Position numbers and translations under genes: made by a program
Origin: Aquila chrysaetos chrysaetos
Lineage: Eukaryota > Chordata > Aves > Accipitriformes > Accipitridae
DNA length: 64,000 nucleotides
Direction: 5' to 3'
Assembly: GCF_900496995.4 (NCBI RefSeq)
Contig: NC_044024.1
Span: forward strand, 1,674,001 to 1,738,000
Notes under the pieces: generated by a model
Database searches by the model: none
Seen by the model: the letters and a program-made list of their open reading frames with translations, nothing else
Told to the model about the DNA's origin: nothing
Part shown: positions 50,237 through 61,900 of the stretch, piece after piece
Position numbering within the stretch: the stretch's first letter is position 1
Layout: each line of letters starts with the position of its first letter

Positions 50237-52225
50237 AACCCCATGAAGGTGTCTTGCAAAGGAGTTGGCCTGCGCAAATTTCCAAAGGAGCTCGGCCAAG
50301 GAGTTAAGTACCTCGAGCTCTCCAACAACTTCATCCAAAACCTGTCAGGCACCTACATGCCAGGGTTTGGGCAGCTTGAGTACCTGGATGTGTGCTTCAA
50401 CCAGCTGGAAGCCGTGTCAGACACGACCCTGGCTCAGCTGCCCCGGCTGCGCTTTCTCCTCCTGGGATCGAACCACCTGGACCGCAATTACCTCGCTAAT
50501 GGGCGAGCTTTTCATCTGCTCAGGAATATAGAGGTCCTGGACCTGTCGGCAAATAATCTGGAGAGCCACATGGCAGGCTGGTACATCAGCAACCTCACCA
50601 GGCTGAGGACGCTGGATCTCTCCGGGAACAAGATGACCAGCCTGCTGATGGATATCTTCTGGAGCACGCCACGGCTGCGCGAGCTCGACCTCAGCAACAA
50701 CTACATCATGGAAATCGAGAAGGGAGCTTTTGAGGCTCTGGAAGAGCTGGAGGTGGTGAACTTGGCTTTGAATTCCCTCCACTGTATCTCTGGCTTCAGC
50801 CTCACGCAGCTGCGAGTTTTAAATCTCAGCCACAACGCCCTGGAGCTCTTCGTCTCGGAGGAGGCAGCGGAGCCCTACCTGCTTCAAGTGCTCGACTTGA
50901 GCCATAACAGACTCCTTTATTTTCCAGAGCTCCCCAAAGCCCATTATCTCACACACTTAAACCTCTCCAACAACCTTATTGCTTCCCTGCTCCCAGGCTC
51001 ACGCCATCCGGGGGAGTTTGTACTGCACTACAAGGAGATGGCGAGGTTTAATAGGACTTCGCGTACCGCGGCCGGTCTGACACATGTAGCTGACTTGGAT
51101 CTCAGCAATAACCGGCTGCAGCTGTTCCCATTTACCTTCTTCCACAGCCTGGGCTCTCTGCACAGCCTCAGCCTGGCTATGAACTGTCTCCAGGACATAG
51201 CCGGGGAGTCGCTCGCCAACGGCATGGAGCCCAGCGACCGCTCGTCTTCGCCGCCGGAGCACGCCAACCTCTCCGTGCGCTCGCTGGACCTCCATGGCAA
51301 TGCCATCCACGTGCTGCCACGCTGGTTTTTCGATTCTCTGCCTCAGCTGGAAACGATCGATCTGGGCTCCAACAACCTCCAGCCCTGCGAGAGCCAGGGG
51401 AGCGATCAGGGAGGGAATTTGGGAGGGGGGTCTCGTGTGCCAGCCCCGGGAGGCACCTGCACCCCCTTCTACAACGTGCCTCGCTTGAAGCATCTGAGTC
51501 TTTGCAATAACAACATCACCAGGCTGCACCCCTACGCCTTCAACCGGACCTCGCTGCTCTCCCTAGACCTGTCGGGGAACAAGGACTTGTCCGTGCCTAA
51601 GGAAGCCCTGGGGGGGCTGGAGTTCTCCCTGCAGAAACTCTCTCTGAGGGGCAACCAGATGGACAACAGCAAGACAGAGCTCCCCTGCCTGGACACACTC
51701 AAAGTCTTGGACCTCTCGGGCAATAATTTGAGCCTTTTGCCCACAGGTCTTCTCTGCTCCCCGCTGGAAAGCCTGGACGTTCGCAATAACAACCTGCTGA
51801 TGTTGGAAAAGCTGGCACTCGTGAGCTGGTCCCACAGCCTGAAGGACGTGTCCGTCGCTGGAAACCCCTTCAGCTGTTGCTCGCTGGCCTGGCTGGATGT
51901 GCTGCAGGCAGCCGGCGTGGGCGTGCGGGACCTGGACGAAGCCCTCTGCACCTACTGGGACGAGAGCAGGAACTTCTCAGCCAAAATAACCAGCAGTCCT
52001 TGGTGGCTTTGTCCACATCCCATGGGCACCAGCTCGCTGGCTCTGCTCGTGGTCGTGATGAGCCTTTTCTTTCTCAGCTCCGGGGCTTGCTGCCTTCTGA
52101 AGAAAGGACAGAAGTCGCCGGAGCGTGTGGGACTCCAGAGCAACAGGGTGGGGGTCTTACCCCACCACCCCAAAAGAGAGGAGCCAGCCGAGGCGAAGCC
52201 AGCAGACAGCATCACCAAAGTGTAG
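50237..52225 (+). CDS. LRRC32 (GARP)/NRROS-family leucine-rich repeat membrane protein, exon 2
   Basis: One large exon encodes residues 41-702, with the stop ending at 52225. Visible in order are the rest of the LRRNT cap (KVSC), about 20 leucine-rich repeats of the LxxLxLxxNxL type with a variable Gly-rich loop (about residues 425-448), and an LRRCT cap starting GNPFSCC. One transmembrane helix follows (about 637-661), then a basic-start tail of about 40 residues ending ITKV. About eight N-glycosylation sequons are present. Motifs such as CISGFSLTQLRVLNLS and LRELDLSNNYIMEIEKGAF match both GARP and NRROS. Relatives hold latent TGF-beta on the cell surface through disulphides to LAP. Cys223 (50783-50785) and Cys424 (51386-51388) sit where GARP has its two LAP-bonding cysteines. 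It looks like a separate paralogue. A ligand is inferred, not shown. Confidence 0.93.
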   Translation, partial: NPMKVSCKGVGLRKFPKELGQGVKYLELSNNFIQNLSGTYMPGFGQLEYLDVCFNQLEAVSDTTLAQLPRLRFLLLGSNHLDRNYLANGRAFHLLRNIEVLDLSANNLESHMAGWYISNLTRLRTLDLSGNKMTSLLMDIFWSTPRLRELDLSNNYIMEIEKGAFEALEELEVVNLALNSLHCISGFSLTQLRVLNLSHNALELFVSEEAAEPYLLQVLDLSHNRLLYFPELPKAHYLTHLNLSNNLIASLLPGSRHPGEFVLHYKEMARFNRTSRTAAGLTHVADLDLSNNRLQLFPFTFFHSLGSLHSLSLAMNCLQDIAGESLANGMEPSDRSSSPPEHANLSVRSLDLHGNAIHVLPRWFFDSLPQLETIDLGSNNLQPCESQGSDQGGNLGGGSRVPAPGGTCTPFYNVPRLKHLSLCNNNITRLHPYAFNRTSLLSLDLSGNKDLSVPKEALGGLEFSLQKLSLRGNQMDNSKTELPCLDTLKVLDLSGNNLSLLPTGLLCSPLESLDVRNNNLLMLEKLALVSWSHSLKDVSVAGNPFSCCSLAWLDVLQAAGVGVRDLDEALCTYWDESRNFSAKITSSPWWLCPHPMGTSSLALLVVVMSLFFLSSGACCLLKKGQKSPERVGLQSNRVGVLPHHPKREEPAEAKPADSITKV

Positions 52226-52375
52226 CCCAGCCCTGAGGAGCAGGAACTGTAGCAATCAGTCAGAACTCTAATTATTAATAATATTAATAACATTATTGTA
52301 TTTTAGGTCTCCTCCCCTTGCTGGTATCCTGTGTGTTTTGCAAACCCAATAAAGGGAGCGTGGTTGGTGCCGAGC
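52226..52375 (+). other. Short 3'UTR of the LRRC32/NRROS-like gene
   Basis: About 150 nt lie between the stop codon and the expected cleavage point. It includes an AT-rich 'aattattaataatattaata' patch near 52270 that resembles an AU-rich instability element only loosely. Confidence 0.7.
52348..52353 (+). terminator. Poly(A) signal of the LRRC32/NRROS-like gene
   Basis: AATAAA lies 123 nt after the stop, with a GT-rich downstream element ('gcgtggttggtgcc') 5-20 nt later. It is the only good candidate near the gene. Confidence 0.8.
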
Positions 52376-55300
52376 TCTGGGCCACCTCTCCTTCTCTAGA
52401 AGGAAGGTGCCCGCATCTGCTCTGTTCCCTGCAAGAAATTAAACACTCTATAAGCAATTGCGGGTGGGTTTTCTGCCCTGCCGTCATACATTCTCATCAC
52501 CCAGGACAAGAAACCTAGGCCTGGACTGCTTGTATTGATCTGCCACCCCCCTGAACCCATCGCGGGCTGTTCCTGGAAAAGGAATTGTCTCCATTGGGAC
52601 CACCTGAGCGTTTCACAGCTTTTCCAGCAGTCACCACCTGCCTTTTAAGTAGGTTTAATAGGTCAGCTAACCACCTGCTCCTGCTCTCGAAAGCATCACC
52701 CAGCCTTGCGAGGAGTGGGCAGTGGCAGGGAACGGTGCCTGGTGGTGGGTCACAGTGCCGGGGTGGGGAGGGGGTTTCTGCAGGATCCTGCGTACCTCTC
52801 TCGTCTGCCTTTCCCTGCCAAGCCGTCATCTGAAGGATGCTGTGGAGTTGGCAGGGCTTAAAACAACCCCGGGCACTGCTGTGGATGCAGGGAGGAAGCC
52901 TGCCCTGTCCTCACCCATTGGGATAGTGAGAATGAGAGAAAAACCAGTCTTGTGCTGTCCCTGGCTGATGCTGGGTCGCGGGCTCTTTGGGGGGGGTGCA
53001 GGACGTTCCCACCCCCAGCGCCTGCACTCCCGAGTCAGTGGCAGCAGGGGCGGCTCAGTCTCCGTCCCAGGGGGTAAGTGCTGGCAGAGCCGCGGTTCTT
53101 GGGGCATCTGGCACCCTCTGAGCACCCAGCCCACGCTTGGGCAGTGTTTAATATTGGGGGGGGGGCTAGGACCCCAGCTAGGGAGGGCGGCAGGAGAAGG
53201 TGCTAAGTGGGACGGTGAGCTGCACCAGCAATGCGGGATGGCTGTTGTCGCGGTGTGATGGATGCTCTCGGTCCGCACACAACAGCCAGCTGTCTGTCCC
53301 GGGTGCAGTGTGTCCAGCTTCCCAGGGCAGAGCGGTGCTGCACCCCCCGCGATAGCAGCCAGGTGCCCAACGAGCACCTGAAGGGCTGGGGCCAGCTCTG
53401 GGGAAGGATAAAAATAAGGCTGCGATGAAACGTTTCATATCTCTCTGGTTCCACCTTGAAAGTCTCCAACTGGCCCGGGCTACCTGCTTGTCCACACACC
53501 TGTTGGGTTAGAGGCTGTGAGAGCAAAAGGGCTTGGAAGTCGCTTAAAATCCCAATTACTTAACTTTCTTTTTTTCTTTTCCCTTTCAAGCTTATCGTGG
53601 TTTTGCTGTGAAGCAAAAGGCATTTTTGCTGTAAAACATACGCCTTCCCCATGCTGCCTGCATTGCCACTGGGGCTGCAGCTTCCCGGACTTCGATGGGC
53701 ATCCAGCTCCCGAGGGACCCCCAGCGCCTTTGATGGCCCCGCGTTTCCATCCCCGCCTCAGTTTCCCTTTGATCTGGCACTCTGCGCCTCGTCACGGCGA
53801 GCAACCGGCCATGCCGGGGTGCCCGGGGCATCGCGGGGGAGCCTGGTGCTGCGTGTCACCACCCTGCAGGGACCTTTGGGACGGGCAGGCAGCCCGTGCT
53901 GCTGGTGAAAACCCAGCCTCCTGCTCGAGGGCAGCTCTTTGCTGGATCTCCTGCTTCCACACTCACCCTTCCTCTTTTTGCTCCAGCTCTCGCGTCCCTC
54001 TCATTCACCAAAGTCCCAGTGCATGCCAGCCACCCTCCCACCACCACCACCACCACGAGCCCTCGTCCTTTCCCATCCCGGTGCTCCCCAGCTCCATCCC
54101 CTGCTCCAGCGTGGGCCCCAGCTAATGTCCCTGGGGAGACGCAGCCAGCTGGGTTCTGGGCGTGAAGCACATTGTGCCAGGACCTGCCGTGCCCGCCTTG
54201 GTCTCTTCTGCACTTCTCCTCAGCAGGGTCCCTTGTCCTCGGGTGGCACTCGAGCTCCCTGGCGCGGGGACGTGCTTTCCCGCATGCCCACGCAGCGCCG
54301 TGACAGCAGGTGGGTGAGCTCAGCCCGGCTTCAGCCCGTCCCTAAAGCCGTGCCAGCCTCCTTCCCCAGCCCAGCCGCCTGGTGACGTTACAGGGACGCT
54401 CTTGGGGGCTGCCTGGCCGGAGCCCAAAACTCTGCTCTTGCCTTTGGTGGGTGTTTCTGGTACATTTTGTGTGGCCTCTGTTCCTCATTTAAACCCCCTC
54501 CCAGGCTGTACTTTCCATGCGTGTCGCCATAAGATGTCCTGCCCTTTGTGCTGCTTCTTCGCCGGCGTCTTCCTCGCATTAAGGCTTGCAGAGGGCTGCA
54601 GCCTTGCAGCCACGCAGAGCTGTGTGACCGGCGGGGACGTCGCGTACTGCCGGGTGCTCGGTCGGTGCCAGGCGCTGCCCCGGGCTTCCCGAGTGCTCCC
54701 GAGCCGTGTTTATCCAGCGCCGTTGACACAGGCTGGGTCGTGTCCCCATGGATCATCAGCAGCAGCAGCAGCTGGTGGTTGACCTGTGTGGGGACGGCGG
54801 TGCTTGGGGACAGCGGGCTGCTGATGCCTGAAGGTTTCTCCGGGGATTAGAGCATCTGCTAAAGTGTGTACTAAAAATAGGAGAAGGGATCCTGGTACTG
54901 GTTTTACCCTGCAGGGAAGGCACCCAAAGACACGTCAAGCTTAGGGTAAGAGGGGTAGAAGAGAGATGCTGGCCCTGCTAAGGGACAGAGAAGCTCCCAG
55001 AGCCCAGGGGAGGGGGAGGTAAGCTTTAAAAAAGAAAGCAAGCCTGGAGAACTCCTGAGGCCAAAGAAAGGTTGTGAAGGTACGGAAACTGAGCCAGGGA
55101 ACTGGTGTGTCGGGTTATTATCTTTATCAATGTCTGTGTGCTTTCCCGATTCGAGGAAAAACAGGATTCTAGGTTGTGGTCTCACAGGTACTGCAAGAAG
55201 AACTGAATCCACGTCAGCACTGAGGGCAATGCCCCCTTCTTCCAGCGACAGGAAAACCGACGTGCTTTCAGCTTGGCCGGGAGCAGGGCACGGGGCGAGC

Positions 55301-55905
55301 ACCCAGGGCTAGTGCTGGCACAGGGGACGACGAGGTGTGACCGGGCTGGCCAGACCCTGCCCCTGCGAACCGCATTCATGTCAGCAGAAACCGGCACGAG
55401 TTACCCACGAGGTCAAGAGAAACCCGGCTGTGGTACTAACTGGTGCTAACAGGAGGGGTATGTCTTATGTTCTGCATTGCTCCTCAGCCTGAGCTTCCCA
55501 CGGTTTATGGGAAATGGTTTGCTTATCCCAGTGATGTCTTGGCATCTCAAGCTTTTTCTTGATCCAAAATAAGGGTAAAAGATCTGTAGAATATTGAAGT
55601 TCAAACAAATAAAGTGATGATGCCAAAAATTTTGCATTTTCATGTCATGCTGTAAGGCAGTAGGAGTATAAATTTTGGTCTGAAAAAATAGCAGTGGTGG
55701 TTAAAATATTGTGACCATTTACAAATTTTCTAGAGAACTAGTTGAGAAATCCAGCAAAACTCATTCTTTCCAGTGGAAAGCCTTCACATTTCACTGGATC
55801 TGCATTTTCAAAGAAAAATAGATTTTATCAAAAATTTCCAACTAGCTGTTCTGCTAACTCATGTGGAAATTACCTTGTCTGCAACTAACTTCAATTACAG
55901 CACAC

Positions 55906-55930
55906 TTTTTTTTTTTTTTTTTTTTTTTTT
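55906..55930. repeat. Poly(T) tract, 25 nt
   Basis: An uninterrupted T run is followed by C/T-rich sequence. No associated element is recognised. Confidence 0.85.
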
Positions 55931-58900
55931 CCTTTTTCCCTTTCTCTCCATGGAGACGAGAGCCAGAGCTTCATCTGCTTCAAGAGCTGAAGAATTTCCT
56001 GGTCACTGGCTGGCAGCTATCGCTCCTCGAGCTGCCCCTGCCTGGCAGGGCAGGGAGAGCACTCCTCATCCTCTGGCTTTAGACAGAGCATAGGTTAGCC
56101 TAAATCTCCCAACTCTGTTATAAGGTAATGCAAGATAATGTGCTTTAGGCCGTTGTGAGGCACGAAACCATCGAAGCAGAGAACGCTGTTTTCCTCCCTC
56201 TGCCTGGCAGCTCCTGCCCTGGGTTTCACCTGACCAAAAAGCTCAGGTAAGTCCACTTCCATGCACAGAGAGCAGCAGAACAGCTGCTGAAGGTATTGTT
56301 TCTTTTAATTTTTGCTGATATTGCTGTAACATGCATTCCCAAATGCAGCTGATCTCATAAACCACTGCCGTCTTACCATAGCCTGGCTCCCCACGGCTGG
56401 GTGCCTTTTACGTGCTCCTAGCTAATGCGGCATTTGCTGTGCGGCTTTGGGATGGGACAGGAGGCTGGTGGCAGCGGCTCATCCCCATGTGTCACCTCCA
56501 GGACATCAGCCTGTGTGTCCCTCCCGTTCGTTCGTAGGGCTGTGCCACCACTGCTTTCCATTATCACTCACTGCCACAGCCTCTTCTGCATGACTCAACA
56601 AAACTCCCCTGACAGCTATTTCTAGCCTAGTTAGCGAGGTCGGGCGTGTTATTCATGACACTTTCTTCCTCTCTGGTGGGGCTCCAGCCAGGCTGGGACC
56701 TGCCACCAGCTCTCCAGCACGCAGACCTTCAGCCAGAGGAGACCCTGGCAGGGGACAGAAGGGAAACGCAGCTCCCAGCATCTCCCCTGCCTTGCAAAGT
56801 CCCGTACTGCCTTCTGCAGCATCGCTCGCCCGGGTTGTCCCGAGCTGCTGGGGAGGGGGTGCAGATGCCGACACATGTTCTGCAGCTGGATCCCCTCAAT
56901 CCAGCTGCTCCGGGGCCCTGGGGACAGGGCGTGCTGCAAAGCCTGCTCTGGGCTGCCTTGGCGTGTGCTGCCTGCAAGAGGACATGGCTGCGGCTGCAGG
57001 CAGCCCTGGTCACGGCAGCACACGAAGTGTCACCAGGTGCTCTGTCTCCTTACAGCTTGAACCCACGAGCAGGTGTAGACCCGCGGTCCCCGGTCCCAGC
57101 TTCGGGGCACTGGAAGGCAGCATCGCGCGTAAGCGGCTCTGGAGGAGATCGGCTGGCAGGAGCGAGTCCTTGCCGGTCCCCGTCACCCCCAGCCTGCTTC
57201 TCAGTATCCGTCCTGCGGTGAGGTCACCGACTCCACCGCTACCTCGGAAAGAGGAAGGAGGACGGTTTCGCTAAAGGAAAGCAACCCTCTGCAGCAGGAC
57301 AGTCACCTGGCACCCAGGGTGACCCTCACCAGCATCCCCAGCCTCCGGCGGGGACGGGATGCTCCCAGGCGCCCGCCCGCAGCAGGGATCTCGTCCACAA
57401 CCTCTGGGACGGGATGGAAGCTGGCCACGGAGCGCGACCTGCCTCCTCGCCGAGACGTCAGCGCCACATGACGGCGTGCCACAGCCACCTGCGTCACCAC
57501 GACCCGGCGCTGTCACGGCCTCCCAGGCAAAAGGATGTGGCTCCTCACGCGGTCGGTCAGTCGGTAGGTGAGCGTGGGGTGGGGGAGCGCCGAGGTCGGC
57601 AGGGGCTCGAGGGGACACGGGACACTCTGATGGCGGGGGAGCCCCGGGAAGGTCCTCGTACGAAGCTGCTTCTCCTGAGCCTGGAAGCCGCAAGCCGTTG
57701 CCAGCTGGGACGGTAGACGGGGAGGGGTCCCCGTGTGCTTACGCAGGTCACAAACCATTCACGGGCATTTGCTTTGGCCCCTGTCCGAGTCCCAGTAGTG
57801 GGGCACGCAAACCTTTGGCCATCCCGGACAACTATTTGATGTTCCTGCGCTAATTAGCTGAATCCCAGGAGCAAACTCTGTGTGCAGGCAAGCCCCGACC
57901 CAGCAGCAGGTCTTCTCCTTGCCCTCCTGTGAGCTCCTCCTTGAGCTTTCCCCTCCGGGCTGTGTCCCCAGGGCAGCCAACACCAGGCAGGCAGTTGGGG
58001 GATGACGTTTTCCAATGTTCCTCCCCCCTCCTCGCCTGCTCCCCTCTGGTCTTTCCCTCTGCTCAGCACCTGCAGATGAAGCCCCAGCAGCGCGGCTGCA
58101 CCTTCTCCCCACGGTGGCTCTCCGGCGCGGGCAGGCTGGGGAAGGAAAGCCTTTCTCCTGAGCTGGGAATCCCCTCCTGCCCTACTCGTTCCCCAAGAGA
58201 GAGCCTGACACGGAAGAGGAAGAGGTATTTTTAGCACTTAGCCTACGATTGTTTCAAGGATTGAGCTAAGAAGAGGAATTGACATCAAATGAAGGATTGC
58301 TTTTGCTTTAAGGGGAAGCCTTTTTTTTTTTTCCTTCCTACTACTCAGTCATTGCAAAACTTTTCTGTGAAAAGGGATTGGTAAAAATCACCTTTTGTAG
58401 GAGGCAGCAGGAGATTGGCGTCAGAAACCGCTGGACGCTGTTCCCTATGCTGGCACTGGCTCCTCGTGCCCTTGCCCAGCTCCCACGGTGACCTCGCATC
58501 CCAATGGAAGGGGACAGGGTGGTACTAAGCCCCTCTGCCCCAGCGCTGGTCACAGCTCCCAGCACCTGCGAAGCTATGAGCTGCCTCCACCTGCCAGACC
58601 GTCCTCGCACACGTCCTCTCTGCATTCCTGCTCTCCAGCAGCTTTTCCTGACTGTTGTCCATGGCTTCTTCTGAAGCCCCTGGGAACCCAGGTGCTTTCG
58701 CCTGCCCAGCTGCCATCCAACCCCAGTATGTAGTGGCTATGGCAACCCATTTGAGATCCTCCAGGTCCCAGAATAAGATGCCATCCACACCTTGAGGAGT
58801 TTGCCTGAAAGCAATATGGTTAATAGGGGAAAAAAGTGCCTTGCTGCAATGTAAGACTTGTCAGCACCCACATGACAGGCAGGAGCATGGTGAGAGCAGG

Positions 58901-61900
58901 TTCTCCAGGGACCCGAAAGGGAGATGGTGGCCCTTAAAAGCAAAACCACTGGCCAGAAGGTGGCAATATCCCCTCTCCTTTCTGGGCCTGACACTGTGCA
59001 GAGCAGAGAAGGGATCAGCCCCTTGTGCCAGGGATGGGTCCATTTTGGTTTGGAAGCTCTAACCCCACTCGGACCCACCTTTGGATTGAACAGCTCAGGC
59101 AACGGCAGGACGATGCTCCACGTCCCACCCAGGTGGTTGGGCATCCCTGATGTCCATCTCCTGAAGTTCAGCCTGCACTGGCCATAGTGGGTGCTGGTGT
59201 TGTGAATGCCACAGAACCTATGGCCACAGGGTGTTCCACGGGGAGGGGGGGTTGCAAAGCCCTGCCCCAGGGAGGAACAGCCCCAGGCACCAGTATATGC
59301 TGGGGCCACCCAACTGGAAAGCAGCTTCGCCTAGATAGCAACCCTAGACCTTCCTCCCCCTCCACCTGCACAGAGGTGGGCTTGCACTTTGCCCACCTTG
59401 GTGTCTTGCTCAGGAGAGATTAGGGGACTGCTGACCTTCCTGACCCTCTTGTCTGAAATCTTCTGTCGTAGGGTCTATTTGTGCTGATGGTCACTTTTTA
59501 AATCATTCCAGAAGGATTAGCATCTCCAGCAGAGCCTGTGTTCCCACTGAAACCTCCTCATCCCTCAGCAGAGATGTGGCAATGGGACAATTTGGAGCAA
59601 CAACCAGCAAAGCAGCTCTTCCTGGCAGGCTGGATGCAGGACACCTGCTGCAAAGGAGTCCAGGGCAGAGTGTAACTGGGAGGGACTGGAAGCCACTGGA
59701 GGCCCTGCATCCCTCTGGCTGGTGTCTGAAGAAGGAGGTGTCTCATTAGAAATGCCCAGCACACAGGATTGCCTTTGCTTGGCAATTCCTGCCTTGCACA
59801 TGCTTGGTGAACCACTGCCCTCCCTCTGCCCACTGAGCACATGATGCCCAAAAAAGCACCCAGGCACCTCCCAACACTGACAAAAGCAGCTTTTCCTGGT
59901 CAAAAAATTCCTAATCCCTCCAGAAGCTGTTCAGATTTCCCCGCAATGTCCCCCTCTGGCCCAAGGCATTTCCGCATTCCCCAAGGCTGAAAAGGGAACT
60001 TACAGAGAATATGATTTCATAACATCAAAATCCTCGGAGTTAGAGTGAAAGGAGCGCTTGGGCTAGCACGAGGGAGAAGTGTGGACACCGTATCTGATTT
60101 GGGGTCAAGGTAAGAGAAGGATCTGCAAAAGCCATGATTGAGAAGGTGAGATGTCAAAGAAATATCAGGGACTTCCAGAGCACAGTGAGTACCAGCAGAA
60201 CCGAACTGACTCAGGAAAGGTGAAAGCCAAACTATGTCGCTGCAGTGAGACGGGTCTGACTTCGGTCTTTTACCAAAGACGATGGATAACTTCATGACAA
60301 AGGACCCCAGCTTTACCCCAGGGCCGAAGGAGTCCCACAGCACCCAGCTGTTGGTCATACAGCAGGGCCCCAGGCACCCCAGGGTGCTGTCACCCTGTCC
60401 CGCACAGCACCAGCATCTGGCCCCAACAGCGGGTGCTGCTTCGTACCTCAACCCGCGGGGTCCTGTGATGTGTATAAGCAAAATCCATCATGCCGGGGAC
60501 TTAACAGGGACTCTCTCTCCTTGCAGAGCCCTCGGTGGAAGGGGACCAGGTTTGGAGACTGGGTTCATCTCTGCCACATGCCACCCGGGACTGGAGCCAG
60601 AGAGAGTTTGATCTTACGGGGGACAGCAGTACCAGGGTTCAGGTACCACTGGGGCAAAACAAACAGCAGCTTTCTTCAATAGCAGGGATGCTAGGGGAGG
60701 CATTGGGCTTATGAGGGAGCAGCTGAGTTGAGTTGAAAATCCGAGGGCTTTCAGAAAACTGAGAAAAAAGTGAATCGCATTGTGGAAATGGCCAGGGTGC
60801 TTGAATTGTGTCTGGGACCACAAGGAAGCCTAGAGAGTGAAAGATGCTCTAGGGACTGCCCAGGCTGAAACAGCATGTCCCGATGCTCCCTCATCTCCTC
60901 CTGGCCAGTTTTCCCAGGTGAGCCCACTCCTGCAGAACATCCTTCCCACGGATGCAGAGGCCAGTGCGTTGCCAGCAGATCGCATTGCCCCTGCGGATGG
61001 ATGAAGTCTGCCCAGATGCCTGTGCTCAACCTCCCTGCAGGCTGTGAGTTACCCATCCCACAGCTGGGGATCACAAACTGCTCTAGCTAGTGTCTGACTT
61101 GCCCTTACATCTTCCTCCATGGGGCAATAATCGGGGCTGGAGAGGGCAGCAGAGGGGCAGGACCTGCCCTGATGTCCCACAGGTGCTGGAGGACTCTGTG
61201 GTACCTGATGCTTGGTCTGCAGTGGTTGGAAGCAGCATGTACTACAGAAGAGGGTAAGCTCATTGCTACCTTAGCCCGTAAAAACAGGCAGACTGTTGTT
61301 GTTTTAATCAGCTTAGTCCTCATTTTAGAGACAGAAACCAAAACACAGGGCTTGGTGTTTAGGGAATATAGACCTGGGTTATCCCTTGTCCTCTCCAACA
61401 GGGACTCTGCTTTCTGCAGTCAGGAAAGCATTTCCCACCCTGAAATACTCAGGGACAATTTTCTAAGTACTGGTTGCAGTGAGAAAAGGTTCCTCTTGCC
61501 CTAAACCAGGGACTCCCACCCCAACAGTGCCAGTGTTCAGCCAGCGGGATGTCGAGAGCAGGGCAGGCTTCCTGCTCAGACCACTCCGAAGCAGAAATCC
61601 GTGGATAGCACTGGCTGGCCTCCATGTGCCCTCTGCAGAGACATCCAAGCTGTGCACCCCGACGAGCAGCTCAGCAAATTTGCTTTTGTCCTGTATCTTT
61701 CCTCCTCCTGCTGAAAAATCATTCCTCAGCTGACAAGAGCTTTGGAGCCCTTTGGTGTCAGTCCCCAGGCATCAGGGAGAGGAAGGTTAATGGGATCAGA
61801 GCCAGCCGATTCCAGGGACACTGAACACAGCATCTCTTTCTTTTCTCTCTGTCCTTTAATTAAGCCTCATGTAACTCTGCTTGGGATTTGGGAGTGACCT

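Noticed and set aside
50999..51529. Minus-strand frame of 176 residues inside the LRR exon
   Set aside because: It is a shadow of the leucine-rich repeat coding strand. Its frame is a mirror of repeated codons.
54402..54782. Frame with a signal-peptide-like start (MSCPLCCFFAGVFLALRLAEG)
   Set aside because: The hydrophobic stretch is short, the rest is low-complexity Ala/Ser/Pro, and no exon-intron structure or homologous family was recognised.
58737..60481. Minus-strand frames of 190 and 154 residues, considered as remnants of an endogenous retrovirus
   Set aside because: No polymerase, protease or gag motif, no paired terminal repeats and no primer-binding site were visible.
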